DNA from: Fimbriiglobus sp.
GTDB taxonomy: Bacteria > Planctomycetota > Planctomycetia > Gemmatales > Gemmataceae
DNA: 10,255 nucleotides
Reading direction: 5' to 3'
Assembly (NCBI GenBank): GCA_025352585.1
Contig: JANXTD010000927.1
Location: 1 to 10,255, forward strand
A program made the position numbers and the translations under genes. Every line of letters starts with the position of its first letter. Within the stretch, counting starts at the first letter, position 1. The notes beneath the pieces were generated by a model. That model did not search any database. It saw nothing but the letters and a program-made list of their open reading frames with translations, and had not been told where the DNA came from. Positions 1-5,610 of this stretch are shown piece after piece.

Positions 1-1
1 G

Positions 2-21
2 ACTCTGCGTCTCCGCGGCAA
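2..21. repeat. possible intergenic repeat fragment at the left edge
   Basis: The first bases carry the motif ACTCTGCGTCTCCGCGGCAA. From general knowledge, related CTCTGCGTCTC-CGCGG strings recur between genes in several bacterial groups, planctomycetes among them. Only one copy is visible here, so repeat status cannot be shown from this window. It sits just past the stop of the DUF1559 gene, and I see no hairpin with a T tract here that would act as its terminator. Confidence 0.2.
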
Positions 22-36
22 AATGTTTTTGTGATG

Positions 37-930
37 TCAGGGCACGTCAACCGCTTCGCCGCCGGCGCGGGAGGCGAGGGCCGGCATCAGCGGGTCGGCG
101 GCGTACGTCAGCTTCCGCACCGAGCCGTCGCACAGCGCGAAGTACGCCCCGCCGGCGTGCCGCGACCAGAAGTGGAAGGCGTCGCACAGGTCGTCGGGCT
201 TGCCGGGGCCGTAGGCGTAGGGGCCGGCCGGGCACGCCGCCGCGGTCTCGTCGAGGCGGTCGTTGCGGTCCCGCACGCCCAGCACCGTGTCGCCGGTCCC
301 CGGGTAGCCCGAGGCGTACCACCAGCCGTACCAGTAGTCCGGGCTGGGCGGCCGCTCCCCGGCCAGGAGCGTCGAGGAGGTGCCGTCGGTCACGTCGCCG
401 ACGCGGACGCGCGAGCCGGCGTACAAGACACCCGTCGTTGCCTGGGCGTCGAGGCCGGCGACCCCCAGGTAGCCCGACACCGCGACGCGGAAGCCGTGGC
501 GGGTCGAGTGGGCGGTCGATTGCCGGTCGTCGGCCGGGCAGTCGAACAGCGTGACGGGCTTCTGGATGCCGACGTGCGGGAACTGGAGCGGGTTGGGCGT
601 CGGGGCCTGGTAGGCGTAGGCGTCGAGCACCGTCTGCCACAGGGCGTCCTGCTCGACGTGGGGCAGCAGGCGGGCCAGCCAGCCGAGGCCGGGGTACGGC
701 TCCCCCGTGCCGACGCGGCCCAGGCCCGGCGGGAACGCCCCGGTCGCCGACTCGAAGTGGTGCGCGGCGAGCGCGACCTGCTTGAGGTTGTTCTGGCACG
801 CGGCCGCCGCCGCCGCGGCGCGCACCCGCTGGACGGCCGGCAGCAGCAGGCCGATGAGGATCGCGACGATGGCGATCACCACGAGCAGTTCGATCAGGGT
901 GAACCCGGAGACGCGTCGAATCGGTCGCAC
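37..930 (-). CDS. DUF1559 domain protein with type IV pilin-like N-terminus
   Basis: A 297-residue protein of the large planctomycete DUF1559 family (pseudopilin-like, exact role unknown). The N-terminus has a short basic leader, then G9|FTLIE with Glu at +5, the prepilin peptidase cleavage and methylation motif. A hydrophobic helix runs to about residue 33 and an Ala-rich stretch follows. The C-terminus carries the family-typical HAGGAYFALCDGSVR block (about 258-272), and length is normal for the family. The start is GTG at 930, one base after the TAG of the upstream gene. AGGGGG lies six bases before it (942-937, inside the upstream gene's last codons), so translational coupling is likely. 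It is expected to be processed at the inner membrane and exposed outside it. The family call is secure. Its link to the three upstream genes rests on spacing and strand. Confidence 0.93.
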   Translation of the reverse strand: MRPIRRVSGFTLIELLVVIAIVAILIGLLLPAVQRVRAAAAAAACQNNLKQVALAAHHFESATGAFPPGLGRVGTGEPYPGLGWLARLLPHVEQDALWQTVLDAYAYQAPTPNPLQFPHVGIQKPVTLFDCPADDRQSTAHSTRHGFRVAVSGYLGVAGLDAQATTGVLYAGSRVRVGDVTDGTSSTLLAGERPPSPDYWYGWWYASGYPGTGDTVLGVRDRNDRLDETAAACPAGPYAYGPGKPDDLCDAFHFWSRHAGGAYFALCDGSVRKLTYAADPLMPALASRAGGEAVDVP

Positions 931-931
931 A

Positions 932-1870
932 CTACACCCCCTGTTGACGGACGCGGCGACGAACGGCCAGTCGGCGGAACACGACCGCCAACACCAACCC
1001 GCCGACCGCGAGGGCGGCCCAGACCTTCCAGCGGGAGTACCACGGCACCAAGTCGTCGTCGGGCGTCGGGATGCCGTAGTGCTCGAGGGTGAAGACTTCC
1101 TTGGCAGGCGGCTCCGTCGTGTACTCGCTGAAGTGGAGGTTCAGCTTATGATTCGTAGCCCCGGTCTTGACGGTCGTCGCCTCAATGACGAGGTCGGTGC
1201 AGTGCATCGGTCTATCCGTAATACTAACGACGCGAGTGGTCTTGTTACGATAACCTTTGAAATTTGTGTATTGATGGGTATTTTCAATAATGACGCAGTC
1301 TTGTTTGGGAGACGTTGTCAACGTCCCTTCCAGAAGTGCGTCCTTCGGCTTCCAGACCTGAACGGTGTAGTCCGCGTCAATCAAACCGTCGGGACGAACT
1401 CGGACTGCAGTTATCGAAAATGTCGGTTCCCTCAACAAGTCCCCAATCCTAAAGGCGGCTGTGAAGGCCGTGAGTGGGTATGCCATTGCGGATTCGAGAC
1501 CGATCGCCTCTCGAAACTTTGGCTCGATATCTTGCCTGTCGAATAGTGTCAAGTTCCACAATGGCGAATTTTCGGTGCCTACAATGGCAAAAAATGTACC
1601 GTCCGCCAGGCAAATTTTCGTCAGACTTCCCGGTTTATCTACACCTTTAGAATTTGTCGGAGGCGCATCCACTTCAATCAGAACTCGATCTCCGCGCTTT
1701 GAGACGACGCACTCCAGGACTTTAACCCTGAGTTTGCTCGATCCGGATGCCGCTGGTGAAGTGGATTCGAATCGGCACTTGTATTGACCGAATGCCAATT
1801 CGCTCGCCAGCAACTTTCGCTCTCCGCTCCGCATGAGCCCAACGAGTTCGGTAGGAGATTGTGCCAGCAA
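932..1870 (-). CDS. secreted, C-terminally membrane-anchored protein of unknown family
   Basis: I do not recognise the family. The uninterrupted frame with a standard start (TTG at 1870) gives 312 residues, but this start falls in the middle of a signal peptide. The in-frame upstream codons (1957-1871) encode a basic segment, a hydrophobic core and the end of a signal peptide with likely cleavage at LLA|QSP, just after the TTG. The true N-terminus therefore lies upstream, in a region with no in-frame ATG, GTG or TTG. The ectodomain of about 260 residues is hydrophilic and holds five cysteines. Near the C-terminus WAALAVGGLVLAVVF forms one membrane span, followed by an Arg-rich tail, so type I topology is expected. 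The 5' two thirds are AT-richer than the surrounding genes, while the last 200 bp are GC-rich. It lies between the six-Cys peptide and the DUF1559 gene and is coupled to the latter. It may be a decayed gene or one needing recoding. Confidence 0.72.
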   Translation of the reverse strand: MLAQSPTELVGLMRSGERKLLASELAFGQYKCRFESTSPAASGSSKLRVKVLECVVSKRGDRVLIEVDAPPTNSKGVDKPGSLTKICLADGTFFAIVGTENSPLWNLTLFDRQDIEPKFREAIGLESAMAYPLTAFTAAFRIGDLLREPTFSITAVRVRPDGLIDADYTVQVWKPKDALLEGTLTTSPKQDCVIIENTHQYTNFKGYRNKTTRVVSITDRPMHCTDLVIEATTVKTGATNHKLNLHFSEYTTEPPAKEVFTLEHYGIPTPDDDLVPWYSRWKVWAALAVGGLVLAVVFRRLAVRRRVRQQGV

Positions 1871-1961
1871 TACAGTTGGCGCAAAAATAATCGCCGACGC
1901 CCCAGCGAGAGTGTTGTATAAAAGATTCGTGAATTTTCTTGTTGGGAAACGATAGATTCAT
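1871..1961 (-). other. out-of-frame 5' end and signal peptide of the anchored protein
   Basis: Read in the frame of the gene ending at 932, codons 1957-1871 encode basic residues (RKF) and then LAGASAIIFAPTVLLA, a convincing Sec signal peptide. This frame is opened by a TGA at 1960-1958 and has no standard start. An ATG at 1961-1959 overlaps that TGA (ATGA) and reads MNLSFPNK in another frame. Removing one A from the AAAA run (plus-strand T's 1934-1937) would join it to the signal peptide frame. A +1 ribosomal slip at CCC-A would do the same. No clear Shine-Dalgarno sequence precedes this ATG. Confidence 0.6.
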
Positions 1962-1975
1962 GTCCGGCGAACGAA

Positions 1976-2001
1976 CTGGAAACGCGATCGATCGTTTCCA
2001 G
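1976..2001 (-). other. hairpin after the six-Cys peptide gene
   Basis: A perfect 9-bp inverted repeat: CTGGAAACG (1976-1984) and CGTTTCCAG (1993-2001) around an 8-base loop. On the minus strand it starts 27 bases after the peptide stop and ends about 14 bases before the candidate ATG of the next gene. No T tract follows, so it is not a classic terminator. An RNA-stabilising or processing stem, or one affecting initiation of the next gene, fits better. Confidence 0.5.
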
Positions 2002-2028
2002 CAAATGTACTGTCGTGGTCGGCGAAGG

Positions 2029-2307
2029 CTACGTGGCAATGTAGCAGCAACTGCTTGGATCATAAGGGGAAGAGTAGTCGTGACACTCGTTCCAGCGGAA
2101 GAAACATATTGCGTTTTTGACGCAAGCTGTGCTGTTCGGATCTTGGGAGGGTGCCAACTTGCAGACCTCCCACTTCGTGATGGTTATGATGCCCGAATCG
2201 TCATCCTCCCCCGCACGGGCCTGCGGTGCCAAGGCCGCGACGGCCAGGAACGCCGCCACGCTCGTCGCGGCGAACGCCCGCCAAGCGCCTTCGTAGAACC
2301 AGTTCAT
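2029..2307 (-). CDS. small secreted six-cysteine peptide
   Basis: A 92-residue protein of no family I recognise. Residues 1-32 are a Sec signal peptide: Arg10, an Ala/Leu/Val core at 11-27, and an AxA-type end QARA|GED. The mature part is about 60 residues. It starts acidic (GEDDD) and has six cysteines, at 49, 62, 68, 75, 87 and 88, plus two tryptophans at 46 and 72. That suggests up to three disulfides or another Cys-based crosslink. The ATG at 2307 has a strong Shine-Dalgarno sequence, AGGGGGAG (2321-2314), six bases upstream, and the TAG stop is at 2031-2029. It follows the MauE-like/DUF1573 gene after 99 bases that contain two hairpins, and a third hairpin follows it. MauE is known from the mau cluster, where it is needed for correct disulfide formation in the small Cys-rich subunit of methylamine dehydrogenase. 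A maturase-substrate pairing is inferred here by analogy only. The export signal is clear; the function is unknown. Confidence 0.85.
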   Translation of the reverse strand: MNWFYEGAWRAFAATSVAAFLAVAALAPQARAGEDDDSGIITITKWEVCKLAPSQDPNSTACVKNAICFFRWNECHDYSSPYDPSSCCYIAT

Positions 2308-2330
2308 CTCGTACTCCCCCTACCGAATCC

Positions 2331-2347
2331 GGCCGCGGAATGCGGCC
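2331..2347 (-). other. hairpin just upstream of the peptide ribosome binding site
   Basis: A perfect 6-bp stem GGCCGC (2331-2336) and GCGGCC (2342-2347) around a 5-base loop. It ends 9 bases before the AGGGGGAG Shine-Dalgarno sequence of the peptide gene on the minus strand and has no T tract. It may protect or define the 5' end of a processed peptide mRNA. Confidence 0.4.
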
Positions 2348-2366
2348 ACCCCCCACCTGGCGACTA

Positions 2367-2385
2367 CGGGTTGTCACCGAACCCG
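2367..2385 (-). other. hairpin shortly after the MauE-like gene
   Basis: A perfect 6-bp stem CGGGTT (2367-2372) and AACCCG (2380-2385) around a 7-base loop, beginning 21 bases after the TAG of the MauE-like gene on the minus strand. No T tract follows. With the stem at 2331-2347 it makes a tandem pair filling most of the gap between the two genes. Confidence 0.35.
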
Positions 2386-2406
2386 CACCCAGGAATGTCG
2401 CGCCGC

Positions 2407-3192
2407 CTACGGCTGAGACTCGACCACGGTCCCGGTGATGCGGCCGCGAATCGTCCGTCGGCCGCCGTCGGCCGCGAACAACTCGAAGTCGTGGGTGAAC
2501 CAGCCCGGCGAGCCTTTGTAAGTGACTTCGATGGCGAAGTTCGCCGTCCCGTGCGCGGGGACGGTGAAGCGTAAGCTTTCGGTTGTCATGCAAGAGCAGC
2601 GGATTGTCCCGCCGAGGATGTCGATGTCCGTACCGGAGTGGTTCGTCAACTCGAATCGCGCGACGCGGGTCGCCCCGACGGTCCCCTCGCCAATGTTTTC
2701 GACGGGGTTGACGAGTTGAAGGCCCTCCCCGCGAAATCGAGCGAGGGCCGATTGACCCGTCGAGCTACCGACGACTGCGACCGCGAGTAACGCAAGCAAT
2801 CCTAAACCGCACACGATCGGCGACGAGACGCGAAGGTTGCGGACCCAACCTTGCGGCTGTGTGACAAGGAGCAACGTGACGCACCCGACATCGAGGGCCA
2901 GCGTCAGCCACGGATTGACCGCCACTGCCCCGAAACATCCGCAGTCGCTGACGCCCGAGACTGCCAGCATCAAACTCGCGATGGCGAGCAGCACGAACAA
3001 CGTCACGGCGGCGAGACGCGCTGTTTGGCGTGCCCATCCGGTCAGTAACCACAACGCGACCAGGATTTCGACTTGGAGCGCGACAGTTTTGACGGCGGGG
3101 GACAAGAGGCCGAACGGCTCAGGCTTCACCGAGCCACCGGCGACTTTCATGACGATTGCGAAAGTCAGGACGCCGGCGACCAGGAACATCAC
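2407..3192 (-). CDS. MauE/DoxX-like membrane protein fused to DUF1573
   Basis: From GTG 3192 the frame gives 261 residues. The N-terminal half is a MauE/DoxX-like redox-associated membrane domain with hydrophobic segments near 2-20, 33-52, 58-79, 95-111 and 125-142. The hallmark SDCGCFG (Cys84, Cys86) lies between the third and fourth. Residues about 155-261 are a DUF1573 domain with GEG, FELTNHSG and the CSC pair (199, 201). With a basic N-terminus inside and five spans, both CGC and DUF1573 would face the periplasm, which fits a role in thiol oxidation or assembly of exported proteins (inference). The GTG start has no Shine-Dalgarno sequence, and the open frame continues upstream to a TGA at 3261-3259, encoding a plausible cytoplasmic leader (RHPHITDGICGRLARP). 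The better start is ATG 3266, which enters this frame through a -1 shift at T TTA AAA. It is probably the first gene of the peptide locus. Confidence 0.85.
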   Translation of the reverse strand: MMFLVAGVLTFAIVMKVAGGSVKPEPFGLLSPAVKTVALQVEILVALWLLTGWARQTARLAAVTLFVLLAIASLMLAVSGVSDCGCFGAVAVNPWLTLALDVGCVTLLLVTQPQGWVRNLRVSSPIVCGLGLLALLAVAVVGSSTGQSALARFRGEGLQLVNPVENIGEGTVGATRVARFELTNHSGTDIDILGGTIRCSCMTTESLRFTVPAHGTANFAIEVTYKGSPGWFTHDFELFAADGGRRTIRGRITGTVVESQP

Positions 3193-3224
3193 GGGGCGAG
3201 CAAGTCGCCCGCAGATGCCGTCGG

Positions 3225-3266
3225 TTATATGGGGGTGGCGTATGATTTTAAAATCGTATCATTCAT
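3225..3266 (-). CDS. 13-codon start ORF leading into the MauE-like frame
   Basis: The ATG at 3266 has AGGGAGG (3279-3273) exactly six bases upstream, the same spacing as the Shine-Dalgarno sequences of the peptide and DUF1559 genes. In frame 0 it encodes MNDTILKSYATPI and stops at TAA 3227-3225. Codons 5-7 (ATT TTA AAA) contain the slippery heptamer T TTA AAA (3252-3246). A -1 slip there continues as IIRHPHITDG and on into the MauE-like protein. It may be the true start of that gene (via recoding, or broken by a one-base indel) or an independent leader peptide. Confidence 0.5.
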   Translation of the reverse strand: MNDTILKSYATPI

Positions 3267-3320
3267 GTAGTGCCTCCCTGCCTGAGTGGATCGAGGGCCG
3301 TCGTGGCTGATTGGGCACAT

Positions 3321-3350
3321 CTCGGCCGAGGCGATTGACCATGTCAATCG
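3321..3350 (-). promoter_or_regulatory. dyad operator candidate over a consensus -35 of the MauE-like locus
   Basis: CGATTGAC (3332-3339), CAT, GTCAATCG (3343-3350) form a perfect 8+3+8 inverted repeat. A second perfect 10-bp palindrome, CTCGGCCGAG, lies at 3321-3330. On the minus strand the dyad contains TTGACA (3347-3342), a perfect -35 hexamer. The -10 at 17 bases (CGAGAT) is poor, as for a promoter that needs help or is occluded. The site is between the terminator of the two-component operon and the start of the MauE-like locus. A 19-bp dyad suits a dimeric XRE-type regulator such as the one encoded next door, but that link is inferred. Confidence 0.45.
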
Positions 3351-3370
3351 TCGAATCTCCCGGTTTGGAG

Positions 3371-3408
3371 AAAAAAATCGGGCCGCACCTTTTGCCAAGA
3401 TGCGGCCC
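3371..3408 (-). terminator. intrinsic terminator of the two-component operon
   Basis: On the minus strand, GGGCCGCA (3408-3401) pairs with TGCGGCCC (3387-3380) in a perfect 8-bp stem. After one mismatch, three further pairs (CTT/AAG) tighten the loop. The stem is followed by GA and seven T's (3377-3371). It starts 36 bases after the response regulator stop. This is a textbook Rho-independent terminator and implies a separate promoter for the MauE-like locus downstream. Confidence 0.92.
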
Positions 3409-3444
3409 AGAACGTCACCAGAATATGTCGGATGTCCTGTCGTC

Positions 3445-4146
3445 TTATTGACGTTGTACTGCCGTAAAGAGTTCGCTCATCTTGATGCCCAGGGCGAGGC
3501 AGATTCTGTACAGCGTCTCGATACTCGCCGAGTTCTTGCCGAGTTCGATTTGCGACAGGTAGCCCAGCGACACGTTGGTCATTTCGCTCATCTTCGACAG
3601 CGTGAAGTTCAAGGCCTTGCGGCGCTCGCGGATCGCCGAGCCGAGGCTCTCCCGCAGGGCCTCCTCCGTCATGCGCAGGAGGCCCTTGCTCTCCAGGCAG
3701 CGGATAACGATCTCGCGCAGGTGGTCCACCTGGAACGGCTTCGTCAGGTAGTCGTAGGTCCGCGCCCGCAGGCAACTCAGGGCGCTATCGACCGACGGGT
3801 AGCCGGTGACGACGACGACGTTGGCGTCGGGCTGGTGGTCGCGGACCCAGCCGAAGACCTGGTCCGAGTCGAGGCCAGGCAGCACGTAGTCCATGATGAT
3901 CAGGTGGTAGTGCGGCCGGCGACTCAACGCACTCTCGACGAGCGCGGGGTCGGACACGGCGTCGATGGTGAAGTCGCGGTTCGACAGGGCCGCCTGCATG
4001 ACGGCGCAGGTCGCGGCGTCGTCGTCGAGGATGAGCAGGCGGATCTCGCCGCTGCTGCGCAACTCCCCCAGCGCGGCCGGGGCGCGGGTCGGGCGGGGGG
4101 TCATGGTCTGCGAGGTCCGCAGGCGGTCTTCGAGGTCGAGCGACAT
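3445..4146 (-). CDS. response regulator with receiver and XRE-type HTH domains
   Basis: A 233-residue regulator. A flexible N-terminus (1-34) precedes a receiver domain at about 35-152 with acidic pocket D41-D43, phospho-acceptor Asp86 (IIMDYVLPG), Thr114 (VVVVTGYPS) and Lys136 in YLTKPF. Residues about 168-227 form a Cro/cI (XRE) helix-turn-helix with the classic pattern IRERRKALNFTLSKMSEM, then NVSLGYLSQIELGKNSAS and a helical tail ending in SELF. Most DNA-binding response regulators use OmpR, NarL or Fis-type output domains, so an XRE output is uncommon. The start is ATG 4146, five bases after the kinase stop at 4152, with a weak GGAAAG upstream. The frame stays open far upstream, but that part is only a shadow of the kinase. 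It should bind DNA as a phosphorylation-controlled dimer. Targets are unknown; the dyad at 3332-3350 and the dyads before the kinase gene are candidates. Confidence 0.93.
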   Translation of the reverse strand: MSLDLEDRLRTSQTMTPRPTRAPAALGELRSSGEIRLLILDDDAATCAVMQAALSNRDFTIDAVSDPALVESALSRRPHYHLIIMDYVLPGLDSDQVFGWVRDHQPDANVVVVTGYPSVDSALSCLRARTYDYLTKPFQVDHLREIVIRCLESKGLLRMTEEALRESLGSAIRERRKALNFTLSKMSEMTNVSLGYLSQIELGKNSASIETLYRICLALGIKMSELFTAVQRQ

Positions 4147-4151
4147 GGCGG

Positions 4152-5387
4152 TCACTTTCCGTGAGGGGTCGTGTTCAGGAGCGTGCGGGGGGCGACCGGG
4201 GTCGGGGTTGTTACTCGGGCGGGGGCCGGCGGCAGCACGACGCGGACCGTCGTGCCGGCGTCGGCCCCCGCCCCACTCGCGGGACTCGGCTCGATGCGGA
4301 TGCCGCCGCGGTGGGCGCACAGGCTGCGGTAGATGACCGCCAGCCCGAGGCCGCGGTGGCGCACCTTCGTGGTGAAGAACGGCTCGTGGAACAGCTTGGC
4401 CCGCACGTCCGGCTTGATGCCGCTGCCGGCGTCGCGCACCGTCAGCCGCACGTGCCGGCCGGGCCGCGCGGCCCCGAGGTGGCGGCCGGCGTCGGCGGCG
4501 GAGAGTTCGACCATGTCGGCGCTGACGTGGATGCGGCCGCCGGCCGGCATCGCCTCGGCCGCGTTGGACAGCAGGTGGCCCAGGACCATGCCCAGCGGGC
4601 CGGCCTCCATCGCCACGCCGAGCAGGTCGGCCGCGAGGTCGCTGGCCAGCTCGACCGCGGGGGCCGCCGCCGCCAGGCGGGTCGCCTGCGTCGCCAGGGC
4701 CACGGGGACCGAGCCGGGTTGCGGCTTGGCGTAGCCGCTGCGGCTTAGCTCGTGCAACTGTTGCGTAAACAGGATCCCGCGCTGCCCGACCTTCGAGATT
4801 TCGCCGCTGTACTTCGCCGCCTGCGACCCGGCCGGCAACAGCGGCAGCGACAGGTCGGAGAAGCCGATGATCCCGGTCAGGATGTTGTCGAACTCGTGGG
4901 CCATCCTCCCGGCGATCACGGCGGCGTCGGCGAGGCGTTGGCTCAGGCGTTCGGGATCGACCGTCGGCCCGAGGATGACCGCGAGGGCCGGCGAGCGCTC
5001 GATCAGGCGGGCGGACAGATGCAGGTAGTTGCGGTCGTCGTCCGTCCACGGGGCGGTGCCGGCCCGCTCGGCCCACAGCACCCCCAGCCCGCGGTGCGGC
5101 GGCACCAACGCCGTCGCCAGCCGGCCGACGCCGACGGGCAGCGGCGTCGCGGCCGGGTTGGCGGCGGAAGTCCCGGCGTCTCCAGGGTTACGCTCGACGC
5201 GGTCGGCCGTGGCGCTCAAGTCGGACGGGGCGTCGGCGGCGTCCGGCCAGTCGATCCCCGCGGTTCGGTACCCGGAGGCCCGCACCCAACCGCACAGCAG
5301 CGCGTCCAGGGCGGCCGCGTCGGGGCAGTCGGCGAGCCAGTTCGGGAGGTACGCCAGTCCGGCCGAGAGGCTGCCAGGAGTGGACAT
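4152..5387 (-). CDS. soluble sensor histidine kinase
   Basis: A 411-residue kinase from ATG 5387. Residues about 10-135 resemble a GAF-like sensory domain (weak call) with a low-complexity linker near 50-80. The dimerisation/phospho-acceptor domain has RMAHEFDNILTGIIGFSDL with His164. The ATPase domain shows an N-box with Asn275 (HLLSNAAEAMPAGG), G1 DAGSGI (319-324), an F-box FHEPFFTTK and G2 RGLGLAVIY (345-353). There is no signal peptide or membrane span, so it is cytoplasmic and senses an internal signal or works with an unseen partner. A TTG at 5435 would add 16 residues but lies inside a palindrome. ATG 5387 is preceded by GGGGAA, so I prefer it. The response regulator starts five bases after its stop, so the two are a co-transcribed pair. 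The signal is unknown. Confidence 0.92.
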   Translation of the reverse strand: MSTPGSLSAGLAYLPNWLADCPDAAALDALLCGWVRASGYRTAGIDWPDAADAPSDLSATADRVERNPGDAGTSAANPAATPLPVGVGRLATALVPPHRGLGVLWAERAGTAPWTDDDRNYLHLSARLIERSPALAVILGPTVDPERLSQRLADAAVIAGRMAHEFDNILTGIIGFSDLSLPLLPAGSQAAKYSGEISKVGQRGILFTQQLHELSRSGYAKPQPGSVPVALATQATRLAAAAPAVELASDLAADLLGVAMEAGPLGMVLGHLLSNAAEAMPAGGRIHVSADMVELSAADAGRHLGAARPGRHVRLTVRDAGSGIKPDVRAKLFHEPFFTTKVRHRGLGLAVIYRSLCAHRGGIRIEPSPASGAGADAGTTVRVVLPPAPARVTTPTPVAPRTLLNTTPHGK

Positions 5388-5429
5388 GAGCGGTTCCCCG
5401 AACTTGCGGTCGCAGCGAACAGTGCGGGC

Positions 5430-5498
5430 TATCAAGTTTGATACCGCCTGAATTCGTTGCTGTTACAGCATATTTAGAACACCCCTGGGCGAAGTCAA
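5430..5498 (-). promoter_or_regulatory. promoter and dyads upstream of the kinase gene
   Basis: On the minus strand TTGACT (5498-5493) and TAAATA (5476-5471), 16 bases apart, resemble a sigma70 promoter. Two dyads lie just downstream: TGCTGT-T-ACAGCA (5458-5470) near the expected transcription start, and TATCAAGTTTGATA (5430-5443), a perfect palindrome, in the 5' untranslated region. Further upstream are two perfect 10-bp palindromes, ACCGTACGGT (5531-5540) and CTATCGATAG (5548-5557). Autoregulation by the XRE-type response regulator is plausible but not shown. Confidence 0.5.
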
Positions 5499-5610
5499 CC
5501 GCTTTTTACCACTTCTGCCTCAAGTCCGCAACCGTACGGTGTCGGGCCTATCGATAGAAAACCGCCGCGAAAGTGCCCTCGGACGACTGTCACAAATCGT
5601 ATCCAAGTCG

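Noticed and set aside
31..1092. 353-residue plus-strand ORF opposite the DUF1559 gene
   Set aside because: Low-complexity Arg/Gly/Val composition typical of an antisense shadow in GC-rich DNA; the minus-strand gene has clear motifs.
1722..2063. 113-residue minus-strand ORF starting within the peptide gene
   Set aside because: No signal or domain by itself; only its codons from ATG 1961 matter, as a possible start for the anchored protein.
3193..3444. Possible small RNA or extra gene in the 252-base gap between the response regulator and the MauE-like gene
   Set aside because: The terminator, the dyad with -35, the Shine-Dalgarno sequence and the 13-codon ORF explain most of it; no further ORF or RNA fold stood out.
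4147..5076. Long N-terminal extension of the response regulator frame, giving a 543-residue ORF
   Set aside because: The extension is Arg/Pro-rich and overlaps the kinase in another frame. The receiver domain starts naturally at ATG 4146, just after the kinase stop.
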